A stretch of 64,000 bases of DNA from Akkermansia muciniphila (lineage in GTDB: Bacteria > Verrucomicrobiota > Verrucomicrobiia > Limisphaerales > SXTU01), in the NCBI GenBank assembly GCA_945874145.1, contig CAMCFN010000003.1:62001-126000 (forward strand), given 5' to 3'. Under the pieces are notes generated by a model, which saw nothing but the letters and a program-made list of their open reading frames with translations, made no database searches and was not told where the DNA came from. This document shows, in pieces, positions 18,001-26,897 of the stretch. Numbering within the stretch: position 1 is the first letter of the stretch; each line of letters starts with the position of its first letter. Both the position numbers and the translations under genes were made by a program.

Positions 18001-18486
18001 ATGCCCATGCCTGCCCAGCTCATCCACATTCAGCCCGGCGAAGGCCCGGCGTTCTCCGCTGTCGGCGATGTTTACCGCATTCTTGCCACGGGAGATCAAA
18101 CCGGCGGCGTTTATGCGTTGTGCGAGGCGCGCGTGCTGCCCGGTGGCGGACCGCCGCCGCACATTCACCATCGCGAGGACGAATCGTTCTTCGTGCTGGA
18201 GGGTGAAATCACATTTCAGCTCGCGGGGAACAAAGTAGTGGCGATGGCCGGCTCGTTCATCCAAGGGCCGCGCGGGATTCCGCATGCCTTCAAGAACGAG
18301 AGCAGTGCGCCGGCGCGCATGCTGATTCATGTGTCGCCGCCGGGCTTCGAGAAGTTCCTTGCCGAATTTGCCACGCCGGTGCCGTCCTTCGATTCGCCGC
18401 CCACGCCGGTGACCCCGGCGGACATTCAGAAGCTGCTCGCCGTGGCTCCCGCTTACGGCATTGAAATCCTCCCGCCGCCGCACTGA
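18001..18486 (+). CDS. Cupin-domain protein
   Basis: A 161-residue protein with a single cupin barrel. Motif 1 is GGGPPPHIHHREDESFFVLEG, with two His and a Glu as metal ligands. Motif 2 is GPRGIPHAFKNES, with the third His. The group resembles quercetin-dioxygenase-like cupins. ATG 18001 was chosen over TTG 17980; ATG 18007 is also possible. The reaction is not predictable. It follows the flavin reductase-like gene by 35 bases. Confidence 0.88.
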   Translation: MPMPAQLIHIQPGEGPAFSAVGDVYRILATGDQTGGVYALCEARVLPGGGPPPHIHHREDESFFVLEGEITFQLAGNKVVAMAGSFIQGPRGIPHAFKNESSAPARMLIHVSPPGFEKFLAEFATPVPSFDSPPTPVTPADIQKLLAVAPAYGIEILPPPH

Positions 18487-18491
18487 GTTCG

Positions 18492-18531
18492 CCCGCGACA
18501 CGGCAAGCCGGAGGCTTGCGCCACGCTACAG
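18492..18531. repeat. Short palindromic repeat between convergent genes
   Basis: GCAAGCCGGAGGCTTGC is a near-perfect palindrome, followed by GCCACGCTACAG. A similar half-element with GCCGGCCTCCGGC and CGCTACGTTACAG occurs at 42343-42382. Both lie at gene ends. Confidence 0.5.
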
Positions 18532-18546
18532 CGCCCCTCCCAGAAC

Positions 18547-19542
18547 TTACTCGAAGGCTTCGCGCACGGGCTGGCCGATGGTGTTTGGGGGCAGTTTGAA
18601 GCCGAGCAGCCAGGCGATGGTAGCGGCGGTGTCGGGCAACGAAATTGGGGTGGTGAGCGAATGGCCCCGCTTCACGCCAGAGCCCCACGCAATCCACGGA
18701 ATGGTCATGTCCTCCGGGCGATCCACACCGTGGCTGAGGCCGGCCCCGCCGTGGTCGGCAGTGATCAGGAAAATCACATTGGTCACGCCGGCTTGCGCGA
18801 TGCCGGTGCGCAGGGTTTTGAGCGCCGCATCACACTCGGCTAGGGCGACGAATTGCTCAGGAGACGGCCAGCCATAGTAGTGCCCGGCGATGTCGGCGTC
18901 CGAGAGGTGGACGAACATGAGCCGGGGCTGGTGTTGCGCGAAGTATTTCAGGGCCTGCTCGGCCACCTTGCTCGCGGAGAAGACGTTCGTGCCGTAGTAG
19001 TCGCGCGGGTCGGGCACCGGGTAGGAAATCACATCCGCCGAACCGGGCGGGAAGAGGTAACCGAGCTTGTCTTTGGCCGAGAACATCGCGGCGCTGAGGC
19101 CGTTGGACTTGGCCAGCATGAAAACAGTCGGGAACCGCAGCGGGCCAAACGCGGGAATCCACATGTTCCAATAGACTTGATGCACTTCCGGGGCTAGGCC
19201 GGAAAGCATCGAACTGTGGGAGGGCAGGGTGAGCGGCGGGATAATGCTGCGCGCGGTCCAGGTGGTCGCGCCCTCCCTAGCCATCGCGTGCAGCGTGGGC
19301 ATCTGCGCCTGTTGCAGGAAGTCAGGTCGGCCGCCATCCAGGCTGATGAGCACAATGTGGGCGGCGTGGGCCGGCACAGTGGCGGGGGTGAGCGGCGGAC
19401 GGTGCGGTGCTGCGGCAGATGGTGAGCTTGGCTGACTTGCAGGTGCGGTCGGGGGGGCAGTTGGCGGCTGTTTCTGGCAGCCAGTGACCGTCAGCAAAGC
19501 TGCCAGCAAGGCACCGATCCGGATGTGGCAGGTTGGTTTCAA
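18547..19542 (-). CDS. Alkaline-phosphatase-superfamily phosphodiesterase, lipoprotein
   Basis: A 331-residue protein with a lipoprotein signal (LLTVTGC, lipidated Cys at about residue 22) and a Pro/Ala/Ser-rich linker. The catalytic domain has the type I phosphodiesterase/nucleotide pyrophosphatase pattern: LISLDGGRPDFL (first metal Asp), then LTLPSHSSMLSG (nucleophile Thr or Ser region), DADIAGHYYG (Asp and His ligands) and TADHGGAG (Asp-His pair). Such enzymes cleave phosphodiester or pyrophosphate bonds outside the cytoplasm. Its start overlaps the stop of the upstream MEKHLA gene by four bases, so the pair is translationally coupled. Confidence 0.88.
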   Translation of the reverse strand: MKPTCHIRIGALLAALLTVTGCQKQPPTAPPTAPASQPSSPSAAAPHRPPLTPATVPAHAAHIVLISLDGGRPDFLQQAQMPTLHAMAREGATTWTARSIIPPLTLPSHSSMLSGLAPEVHQVYWNMWIPAFGPLRFPTVFMLAKSNGLSAAMFSAKDKLGYLFPPGSADVISYPVPDPRDYYGTNVFSASKVAEQALKYFAQHQPRLMFVHLSDADIAGHYYGWPSPEQFVALAECDAALKTLRTGIAQAGVTNVIFLITADHGGAGLSHGVDRPEDMTIPWIAWGSGVKRGHSLTTPISLPDTAATIAWLLGFKLPPNTIGQPVREAFE

Positions 19543-20003
19543 AGGAATTCCCAGCAGTCGAAGCGGGCGGCCTGACCGTAAGGCTCTCCGCGTTCATCGA
19601 GGAGATTCCACACCACCGCCTGGGCGATGCGGAAACGCCGGCCGGACTTGGCGATGCGCACGCCGGAGTAATTCGCGATGTGGCCATGCTGGGTCACCTC
19701 GGCGAGCAGCCGGGCGCGCTCCTCACGGGCCACGGGTTCGGCCGTGAAGCGCGATGGCGTGCGGGTGAGTTCTTCCCAGGGCGTTTCCCAGAGGGCGAGT
19801 GCCGCGCGGTTGCCGTAGTTGAGCACCGGGTCGGTCTGGGTGCCGTGGGAGACGAGGACGAAGGGGGCTTCAAACACGTCACGGGCCAAGGCGCGCGGGT
19901 CGGTGGCGGACGGCAGTAAATCCCGCCCGAGCCAGTGCCGAAAGCTCCGGGCCAGCGTGGCTGCGTGGGCGATGGCCCAGTCCGATGCCCAAGGGGCTTC
20001 CAT
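19539..20003 (-). CDS. MEKHLA (PAS-like) domain protein
   Basis: A 154-residue protein that consists almost wholly of a MEKHLA domain. Signatures are FEAPFVLVSHGTQTDPVLNYGNRAALALWE, PSRFTAEPVAREERARLLAEV and SGRRFRIAQAVVWNLLDERG. MEKHLA is related to PAS folds and is found alone in bacteria and at the end of plant HD-ZIP III factors; a sensing role is assumed but not shown. It is the first gene of a two-gene unit with the phosphodiesterase lipoprotein. Its start is close to the tRNA-Thr gene on the same strand. Confidence 0.85.
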   Translation of the reverse strand: MEAPWASDWAIAHAATLARSFRHWLGRDLLPSATDPRALARDVFEAPFVLVSHGTQTDPVLNYGNRAALALWETPWEELTRTPSRFTAEPVAREERARLLAEVTQHGHIANYSGVRIAKSGRRFRIAQAVVWNLLDERGEPYGQAARFDCWEFL

Positions 20004-20033
20004 GAAAAGGTTGGTCTGGTTGCGGGGAAAAGC

Positions 20034-20108
20034 TGGAGCCAGTGGTCGGTTTCGAACCGACGACCTGCTGTTTACGAAACAGCTGCTCTACCCCTGAGCT
20101 ACACTGGC
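20034..20108 (-). tRNA. tRNA-Thr(CGT)
   Basis: On the minus strand GCCAGTG pairs with CACTGGC as a perfect acceptor stem, with discriminator T and an encoded CCA. The D arm is GCTC..GAGC. The anticodon arm is GCTGT-TTCGTAA-ACAGC, which puts CGT at 34-36 and reads ACG. The T arm is GTCGG-TTCGAAA-CCGAC. It is the only tRNA in the window and reads a Thr codon, with thrS 3 kb away. Confidence 0.97.
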
Positions 20109-20174
20109 AGTGGCAACCGCACCTAGCGTGGTGCCGATTGCGGGCGGAGTTTGGAAGGGGAAGCATCTAAGGCA

Positions 20175-20200
20175 AGTAAAATCCCGACAGTAAAATCCCG
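20175..20200. repeat. Direct repeat of AGTAAAATCCCG
   Basis: Two 12-base copies (20175-20186 and 20189-20200) two bases apart, between the tRNA and the next gene. No function is apparent. Confidence 0.5.
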
Positions 20201-20222
20201 GCTACGGCCGCGGCTGGCACGT

Positions 20223-21410
20223 TCAGTAGTCTGCGATGGAGCCGTCCTTGAGCCGTCCGCGGGTGGGCCACTCGGGCTTGGCCGGCTGCTTGGAGAGTTC
20301 GTCCAGCTTGGCTTCATTTACCTCGCAACCGAGACCTGTGCCGGTCGGCAGGGAGGCGTAGCCGTCCTTGTCCACCTCCCAGGTTTTTTGCACGAGATCC
20401 TTGGGCGTGATGCTGGGGTAGTATTCGTGAATGAGGAACAAAGGCACCGACGCGGAGACATGCAGGCTGGCGGACATGCCTAGATCCGTGGTGACGCTGT
20501 GCGGGGCGATGGGGACCTGGTAGGCCTCGCCGAGCATCGCAATCTTCAGCAACTGCGACATGCCGCCGGTGTGCGCCATGTCCACCTGGAGGAAATCACC
20601 GACGCGTTCCGACAAGTAGGGGATGACCTCCCAGATGGTGCGGGCCTGCTCGCCGATGGCCAGCGGGATGGAGACATGCTGCTTGATGCGCTTGAATGCC
20701 TCCATGTTCCCCGGCACGGCGGGCTCCTCAATGTAGGTGATGTCGTAGGCCTTGATGGCGCTGGCAAGCTGGATGAGGAACGGCGGCGGCAGCGCGCAGT
20801 GGGCGTCGAACATCACCATGCCGTTCGGGCCGACCCGCTTGCGGGCCTGCTCGATGTTGCGCACATGCCGCTCCATGTCCGCCGGCGTGCCGGAGAATTG
20901 CTCCGACCCCGCGCCGACCTTCGTCGCCGTGGCGGAGGGATACACGCGGACCTTGTCGCGCGTGGGGCCGCCGAGCAGCCGATATACGGGCACGCCCCAG
21001 AGTTTGCCGGCGATGTCCCACAAGGCCATGTCAATGCCCGCCAGCGTGTGCGTCATGAACGGCCCGCCGCGCATGTCGCGGTGCGAGCGGTAAATCTTCT
21101 GCCAGAGAAACTCGATGCGGGTTGGGTTCTCGCCGTTGAGCAGCTCGAACAACGAGCGCGCCAGCATGGCGGCCACGTAGGGCTCCAACTGGTCGATTTC
21201 GCCCCAGCCAGCCACACCGTGGTTGGTCTCGATCTTGAGATATACTTTTCGCGCCACGGGGGTGGCCGTGAGCTTGGTGATGCGGATCGAGCTGCTGCGG
21301 TCGGCCACGCTGGCGGCGGGGCTCTCGGCGGCGATGAGCGTCTGCGTCAGCGCGACTTTGGCGGCGGCCACGGGGCCAAGGGAGGTGAACCAGTCACGGC
21401 GATTCCACAT
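20223..21410 (-). CDS. Enolase-superfamily enzyme (mandelate racemase/muconate lactonizing type)
   Basis: A 395-residue protein with a twin-arginine-like start MWNRRDWFTSLG, followed by an Ala-rich segment, so export by Tat is likely. The capping domain has GVAGWGEID and THTLAGIDMALWDIAGKLWGVPVYRLLGG, the family signature. The barrel carries the metal ligands Asp in MFDAHCALPP, Glu in IEEPAVPGN and Glu in AIGEQAR, with a general-base His in IAPHS. It looks closest to RspA/sugar-acid dehydratase members. Substrate is unknown, likely an aldonic or uronic acid. ATG 21410 was chosen over TTG 21416. The gene lies 43 bases after a Tat-exported phosphoesterase. Confidence 0.87.
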   Translation of the reverse strand: MWNRRDWFTSLGPVAAAKVALTQTLIAAESPAASVADRSSSIRITKLTATPVARKVYLKIETNHGVAGWGEIDQLEPYVAAMLARSLFELLNGENPTRIEFLWQKIYRSHRDMRGGPFMTHTLAGIDMALWDIAGKLWGVPVYRLLGGPTRDKVRVYPSATATKVGAGSEQFSGTPADMERHVRNIEQARKRVGPNGMVMFDAHCALPPPFLIQLASAIKAYDITYIEEPAVPGNMEAFKRIKQHVSIPLAIGEQARTIWEVIPYLSERVGDFLQVDMAHTGGMSQLLKIAMLGEAYQVPIAPHSVTTDLGMSASLHVSASVPLFLIHEYYPSITPKDLVQKTWEVDKDGYASLPTGTGLGCEVNEAKLDELSKQPAKPEWPTRGRLKDGSIADY

Positions 21411-21452
21411 AAGCAATCAGGGGTTTTGAAATGAGCGGGGCAGGAGAATGAT

Positions 21453-22505
21453 TCAAAGCGTGGCTTTCCAAGTCTGGGGCGTCCACCGGCCGGTTTGCCA
21501 GCCATCTTTGGTTTCGTATTCGCGGACGAGCAGGCCGTCACCGCGCACCTCGACATGAAAAAACGCCTGGGCCGGGCCGCTGAAGTGCGCGGCATTGTCC
21601 ACGTTGAAGACGGCGACGCCCTTGGACGCCTTGGTGGAGTTGCCGTCCCAGCGGAACACGTTCCGGAAGTGAGTGTGCCCGTAAAAGATCGCCACGCGCC
21701 GGTCCTTGATGACGTTGTGGAAGGCCTTCACATCCGCCGGGTCCCACTCCCACTTGGTGAAATCAGTGTCGGGTTTCTCGACTGTGTAGCGGGCCATGTC
21801 CACATGATGCATGAGCACGAGCGGTTGGTCCTTCGTGGTGTTGGCCGCGAGGTCTTCCTGGAGGAAGGCCAGGCTGTCCATGGCGGCGTAGCGCCGCTTG
21901 CGGTTTACGCTCTTATCGGTGCCGACGATCAGACCCAGCGCGGCGAAATGCACGCCGCCCCAGTCCCATGAGTAATGCAGGCCGTTCGGGCTGATCGCCT
22001 TGAGGTTCTGCCGCGCCCGCTGGCGGGCGGCCAGCTTCTCGATCATGAGTCCGGCGCCGTGGGGGGAATCATGGTTGCCGGTGATCTCCATCACGGGGGG
22101 CTGGAGCCGGGTGCAAAATTCTTTGTAGTAAGCGGCCCATTCGGTGCGCTGCATGATGGCGGACACCGGGCCGGTCTTGTCCCCGGTGTCGATGATGTCG
22201 CCGACGTGCAGGATGCCGTTGGGCGCGGGGACCTTGCCGCCGCCGGCGTCCGCTGAAATCTCCGTGCCGGGCAGGCGATTGAGCGTATCCACCAACTGAT
22301 GAGTGTAGGCGGCGGAAGTGGCGTCCATGCGTTCCGGCTCCGTTTTTTCCGCGAGGAAATGAGTGTCGCCGACGACAAAGAAACTGGCACTGGGAGCGGT
22401 GGCTTCAGCCCGGAGTGGCAGCGCGGCGCTGCTGAGGGCGAGGCCGGCTTGCTGGAGGAATGCGCGACGATTAAGGGTGTTTGCGGCGGCGGGCGTGGCG
22501 GGCAT
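21453..22505 (-). CDS. Tat-exported calcineurin-like metallophosphoesterase
   Basis: A 350-residue protein. The start NRRAFLQQAGLALSSAALPL is a classic twin-arginine signal. The catalytic metal motifs follow in order: GDTHF near residue 47, GDIIDTGDK near 103, GNHDSP near 145, a lone His in LMHHVDMARY and GHTHFRN near 275. This fits the metallophosphatase fold with a di-metal centre. The natural substrate is unknown. It is probably co-transcribed with the enolase-superfamily gene downstream and the PQQ gene upstream (69-base gap). Confidence 0.9.
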   Translation of the reverse strand: MPATPAAANTLNRRAFLQQAGLALSSAALPLRAEATAPSASFFVVGDTHFLAEKTEPERMDATSAAYTHQLVDTLNRLPGTEISADAGGGKVPAPNGILHVGDIIDTGDKTGPVSAIMQRTEWAAYYKEFCTRLQPPVMEITGNHDSPHGAGLMIEKLAARQRARQNLKAISPNGLHYSWDWGGVHFAALGLIVGTDKSVNRKRRYAAMDSLAFLQEDLAANTTKDQPLVLMHHVDMARYTVEKPDTDFTKWEWDPADVKAFHNVIKDRRVAIFYGHTHFRNVFRWDGNSTKASKGVAVFNVDNAAHFSGPAQAFFHVEVRGDGLLVREYETKDGWQTGRWTPQTWKATL

Positions 22506-22574
22506 GTGGGAAGAACAGACGTGGGCATCAGCTCATCGCTTCGCAGGCAAAATGCAGGTGCATGGTGCTGCGGC

Positions 22575-25500
22575 TCATTCGGCCCCGGGCGGCACGAAGG
22601 CCACGGTGGACTGGATCGCGTGGTAGCAGGTGCAGCCTGAACTGGCCTCCACCTGCACGATCACCCCGCCGGCCGGGATGATGTTGATCAGGCAGCCGGG
22701 GCGCATGCCGGTGAAGGCCATCAAGGTGCCGCCGGTGCCAGCATCGCGCATCACGGTGTAACCATCGCGGTAGAACAGCATCCCGGCGGACGCGGACATC
22801 TGGCCGCACGCGCCGTTGGGCGGGACGGACCACGGGATGGGGCCCTTGGGGCCGGGCTTCATCACGGTCGCTCCGGATTGGAGGTCGTAGGCCTTGGGCC
22901 GGCCGATGACGTGGTTGCCAACCAGCACCGGCCGGACGCGATTGCCGATGGCCTGGTTCCAGAGCTGCGAGCCATCGCTGGCGGACAACGCCAGCGCGCG
23001 GCGTTCATGTTCATCGCCCTTGGCCGCACCATAGGCGTTGTAAATGCCGGCGAGCAGAACCACGCCGTTCTTCGCGGTGAGACAAAGGCTGCTGGTCCAG
23101 CCGCCGCACAGGGTGAGGTCGTGATCCTTAGCCCATAGGGTTTTGCCCGTGGCGAGGTCGAGCGCGACCACCGTGCGGAGGTAGGGCGGCGGCGGGCCTT
23201 CGGGCTTGGGGGCCTTGCCCTTGGCGGCGAGTTTATAGGCCTCGGCCACGGTGGGCACCTTGGGCGCGGCGGTCTGTCCACGATGCTCGACGAGAAACAG
23301 CTTGCCGCCTTGGAGGGCGAACGTGCTGTTGCGGATGGCGGGGCTGTCGTAACGCCATTTCAACTGATCCGTGAGCAGGTCATACGCGAAGATGGTGCTG
23401 CTAAACTGGTAGCCCGCCGAGGTGCTGCCGATGAGCAGATCGCCCTCCGCCGCCACGTAAGCCCAGACTCCACGGGTGCCATCCGGTCCGGCGGGCACGG
23501 GATACGTCTTGCGGGTCTCGCCCGTGGCGAGGTCCAGCCGGTGGCATTCCTTGTCGGCGGCCACGAACAGGCCATGCGGGGAGCAGGCTAGGTTGCCGCA
23601 GTCCTGCGTGATGTCGAGCCGCTCGGCCCCGGGAAATTCCCGCTCCCAGTAGGGCAGGCCGTTGTAGGCGTCGAAGCTCAGGAGCAGCGGCATTTTCGTG
23701 AGCTGGCGATAGCCTTGCACAAACATGCGGCCGGCGATGGACAGCGGGGCTTCGCTGCGGCGGTGGCGGTCGTGCATCTTGTCCGCGCCGGGCTCGCCAT
23801 ACCACAACACCTCGGGCCGGCCCCGCACGCGCTCGTCATCGGAGGAGCCGGTGTTGCCCGCGTCGGCGTATTGGTGCGTCCAGTCACGGGCACCGGGGAG
23901 CTGGCCGCGAACCAGTTTGGTCCAGGTGCCGGAAGTGCCGAGCGAGACGGTGGCCACGCTGCCGGCCTTGGCCCACGTGGCGGCGGGTGAAGCGGTGCCG
24001 GCGAGCAGGATGCCGCCATGGGGCTTCAGCACGCGCAACACCTCACGCTCGGTCGCAGCACCCTGACCCAACACGGTCCCATCCACGACCACGAGGTTCG
24101 CAAAATACGGCGGATACGGCAGCCCGTTGGTCTGGCCGGCGGGCACCACGTCCACCTCCACTTTGGCACCATAAACGCCGGCGGCGGCCAGCGCGGCCCG
24201 GGTGGTGGCCGCCCGGGCGGGATCGGTTTCGGCCACATGGATCTTTAAGCTGGAGCGGCGTGCGAGCTCGTGGGCCAGACGGCCGGCATCGCCGCCGATG
24301 ACGAGTCCGTAGCCGCGCTGAATGCCCGTCTGCTTGAGAATTGCCTCGGCCTGGGCGGCGATGCGTCCGGTGGCATCGGCCGGCGGGTTGCCCGGTGCGG
24401 GTTTGCCCGCCAGCGCGGCCGGTGCGCCGGGGCCAAAGCAGTGCAGGCGGCCGTTGCCGGTGCTCACGATGAGCCGGCCATTGGCCACGGCCAAGCCCTT
24501 GGCCAGCCCGTCCACCTTGCCCGTCCAAACGGACTTGCCGGTCGTGATGTCCACGGCGAAGACGGAGTTGGAGCCGCCCACGATCACGTGTGTCCCAGTC
24601 GCGATGAGCAATTGGAGCTGCGGTCCGTTGAAGGTCCAGCGGGCGGCTTCCTTGGGCAGCGTGCCCCGGCGCGGTGCGGCATCGGCGGCGGCGCGATCAA
24701 TCGCGGTGACGACATTGTGGCGCTCGGTCGTGTCGCGTCCGTATCTCGGCGGCGGTGGCCCGGTGAGGCGGAAGTAATGGCTGCGGGTGGCCAGCAGTTG
24801 GGCGGCTTCCTTGAGAGTGGAGACATGCTTGCCGTCGGGCGTGTAGCAATGCAGCTCGTTCTGCGATCCGAGGTAGTAGAGGTCGTCCACCAGCACACCG
24901 TAATCACCGCTCACGACGCCTTTGCTGGGGACAATCAGGTAGGTCTTCACCATGGAGCCGCGCGAAGCCCCGTCCGCGCGGGCGTAAGCCAGCGGTGCGG
25001 TGCGACCACACGGAACGTAGAGCTGGTCCGCCGTGGCGAGCAGGTAGCCTTGCGGCGCGAGCGCCACATACGCCTCGCCGGACTTGGGCGCGGCCGTGGT
25101 CTTCCACAGCGGCTTCCCCGTGGCGGCGTCGAACGCGGCCACCGCTGTCTCGCGGGCGGGGAAAATTCCCGCCCCGCAATACGCCACGCCACCGTCCACC
25201 AGGACGCTCGTTCGGACCGGCCACAAGGAACTCATCCGCCCTGCGCCGAGAATGCGCGTGGTGCCCGCGCCCGGCCGCGCGCTCCACACCAGGCGACCTT
25301 CCCTGGCGTCGAGGCAATACACCAGCCCGTCATCTGAACCAGCATACACGCGGCCTTCTGCCACGGTGGGGGCCAGCCGCACCGGGCCTTCGGTGAAGAA
25401 GGTCCAACGCTGCGCACCCGTTCGTGCGTCCACCGCGTGGATGCCGTTGTCCACCACCGAACCGAAAAAGACCGTGTCACCCGCCATTGCCACATGGGTG

Positions 25501-25748
25501 GCGTCATCGAAGGCAAGCTTGGGCAGCTCGTTGTAGCCCGGCTGCGGACTCGGCCACGCCCGCGTCGGCTCGGCCGGCGGGGTGTAACTCCAGAGTTCTC
25601 CTAGTGGCAGGGCGAGCGTCTCCTGCGACACTCCGCTGCGCGCGCGGTCGTGCATGTAAGTCGGCCAGTCTTCGGCCGGGGCCGAAGCTCCCAGCAGGAG
25701 TCCGGCGAGCAGCAACGCTTGCCGCGCGCCGAGCTGGACTTTGCCCAT
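22575..25748 (-). CDS. PQQ-type beta-propeller protein with an internal methyltransferase-like domain
   Basis: A 1057-residue exported protein with a signal peptide ending SAPAEDWP. Residues about 25-450 contain repeated PQQ/WD-like strands (GIHAVDARTGAQRWTFF, LVYCLDAREGRLVWSA). Residues about 465-605 break the propeller with a Rossmann-like segment: LVIGGDAGRLAHELAR, IHVAETDPARAATTRAAL, YFANLVVVDGT and EVLRVLKPHGGILLAG, which is the order of a SAM-dependent methyltransferase. A second set of propeller repeats then runs to the end (HRLDLATGETRKTYP, VVALDLATGKTLWAKDHD). ATG 25748 is preferred to 25796 because it brings the signal peptide to the start. Function is unknown; a secreted SAM enzyme would be odd. 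Confidence 0.85.
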   Translation of the reverse strand: MGKVQLGARQALLLAGLLLGASAPAEDWPTYMHDRARSGVSQETLALPLGELWSYTPPAEPTRAWPSPQPGYNELPKLAFDDATHVAMAGDTVFFGSVVDNGIHAVDARTGAQRWTFFTEGPVRLAPTVAEGRVYAGSDDGLVYCLDAREGRLVWSARPGAGTTRILGAGRMSSLWPVRTSVLVDGGVAYCGAGIFPARETAVAAFDAATGKPLWKTTAAPKSGEAYVALAPQGYLLATADQLYVPCGRTAPLAYARADGASRGSMVKTYLIVPSKGVVSGDYGVLVDDLYYLGSQNELHCYTPDGKHVSTLKEAAQLLATRSHYFRLTGPPPPRYGRDTTERHNVVTAIDRAAADAAPRRGTLPKEAARWTFNGPQLQLLIATGTHVIVGGSNSVFAVDITTGKSVWTGKVDGLAKGLAVANGRLIVSTGNGRLHCFGPGAPAALAGKPAPGNPPADATGRIAAQAEAILKQTGIQRGYGLVIGGDAGRLAHELARRSSLKIHVAETDPARAATTRAALAAAGVYGAKVEVDVVPAGQTNGLPYPPYFANLVVVDGTVLGQGAATEREVLRVLKPHGGILLAGTASPAATWAKAGSVATVSLGTSGTWTKLVRGQLPGARDWTHQYADAGNTGSSDDERVRGRPEVLWYGEPGADKMHDRHRRSEAPLSIAGRMFVQGYRQLTKMPLLLSFDAYNGLPYWEREFPGAERLDITQDCGNLACSPHGLFVAADKECHRLDLATGETRKTYPVPAGPDGTRGVWAYVAAEGDLLIGSTSAGYQFSSTIFAYDLLTDQLKWRYDSPAIRNSTFALQGGKLFLVEHRGQTAAPKVPTVAEAYKLAAKGKAPKPEGPPPPYLRTVVALDLATGKTLWAKDHDLTLCGGWTSSLCLTAKNGVVLLAGIYNAYGAAKGDEHERRALALSASDGSQLWNQAIGNRVRPVLVGNHVIGRPKAYDLQSGATVMKPGPKGPIPWSVPPNGACGQMSASAGMLFYRDGYTVMRDAGTGGTLMAFTGMRPGCLINIIPAGGVIVQVEASSGCTCYHAIQSTVAFVPPGAE

Positions 25749-25948
25749 GAAGGTTTTGGAACTCCTGATTTTGGACCTGAGGCAAAGGGGGGTCATGGCT
25801 GGTGCGATGCGAGCATGTTAGCTGAGGGAAGATGGACGCTGCCAAGCAAGGAATCCTCCAATGACTCGTGCGCCTTTTGGTCCGGCAGATATATTTTCTT
25901 CGTGCCCATTCGTTCCGGTTCATGGTTTGCTTCCCGCGTCTTCAAAAC

Positions 25949-26884
25949 ATGTCCGACCTCATCAAGAATGCCGCCAAGCGCGGCTTGAAGCAGGCCGCGC
26001 GCTGGGCCAGCACCGGCAAGAACCTCCCACGGCTCAAGGGCATGCAAGCGTGGTGGCAGCGGCATGTCGGCAACCAGAACGAGATCAACGCCCTGCGCGA
26101 GCAATATGCCGGCCTGATCCACGCGGCGGACAAGCGCACCCTGCTGGCCGCCCACGAGCGGAAGATCCACTCACAGTTTGGCGAGGATGGCCTGCTGCTG
26201 CATTTCTTTTCTAAGATTGGTGCGCCGAACAAGACCTTCATCGAGTTCGGCATCGAGGACGGCACGGAGTGCAATGCCGCCAATCTCGCACTGCACTTCG
26301 GCTGGGGCGGCTTGTTTCTGGAGGGCAGCGACTCGCTGGCGGACCGGGCCCGGCTTTTCTACCACCGGGAACATGCCATTCCGGCGGATCATGTGAAGAT
26401 TCGCACCGCCTTCATCACCCGGGAAAACGTCAACGACCTCTTCCTGCAAAACGGCCTGCGCGGGGAAATCGACTTCCTCTCGGTGGACGTGGACGGCGTG
26501 GACTACTGGCTCTACGAAGCCATCACGGTGGTCCAACCGCGCTTGGTGGTGTTGGAATTCAGCACCACCTATGGCCCGGATCGTTCGCTCACCGTCCCGT
26601 ATGAGCCGGCGTTCGAGCGGTATGCGAAGCATCCGAGCGGCTACTATCAAGGGGCTTCCCTGCTGGCGTTGACCAAACTGGCCGAGCGCAAGGGTCTTGT
26701 GCTGGTCGGTTGCGGCACGGCGGGGGCCAACGCCTTCTTCGTGCGCCGCGATTTGGCGGCGGCGGCCGGGTTGCCCACCTACACGCCGGCGGAAGCGTAT
26801 GAGATCAACGCCGTCTGGCGGGCACGCCATACGGACCCGGACGCCTTCGAGGTCATCAAGCATTTGCCCCTGATCGAGGTCTAG
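25949..26884 (+). CDS. FkbM-like methyltransferase-fold protein, surface-glycan type
   Basis: A 311-residue protein with a Lys/Arg-rich helical start (MSDLIKNAAKRGLKQAARW). The core is FIEFGIEDGTECNAANLALH near residue 97, followed by FLEGSDS, then DFLSVDVDGVDYWLYEAI near 175 and LVVLEFSTTYGP. The order and the D-x-D-G-x-D-Y element match the FkbM-like methyltransferases often found in O-antigen and capsule clusters. A catalytic role is inferred. ATG 25949 was chosen over 25868, which would add an unrelated leader. It begins a three- or four-gene operon with gaps of 13, 2 and 17 bases. Confidence 0.75.
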   Translation: MSDLIKNAAKRGLKQAARWASTGKNLPRLKGMQAWWQRHVGNQNEINALREQYAGLIHAADKRTLLAAHERKIHSQFGEDGLLLHFFSKIGAPNKTFIEFGIEDGTECNAANLALHFGWGGLFLEGSDSLADRARLFYHREHAIPADHVKIRTAFITRENVNDLFLQNGLRGEIDFLSVDVDGVDYWLYEAITVVQPRLVVLEFSTTYGPDRSLTVPYEPAFERYAKHPSGYYQGASLLALTKLAERKGLVLVGCGTAGANAFFVRRDLAAAAGLPTYTPAEAYEINAVWRARHTDPDAFEVIKHLPLIEV

Positions 26885-26897
26885 CGCCCCAGCCTGC

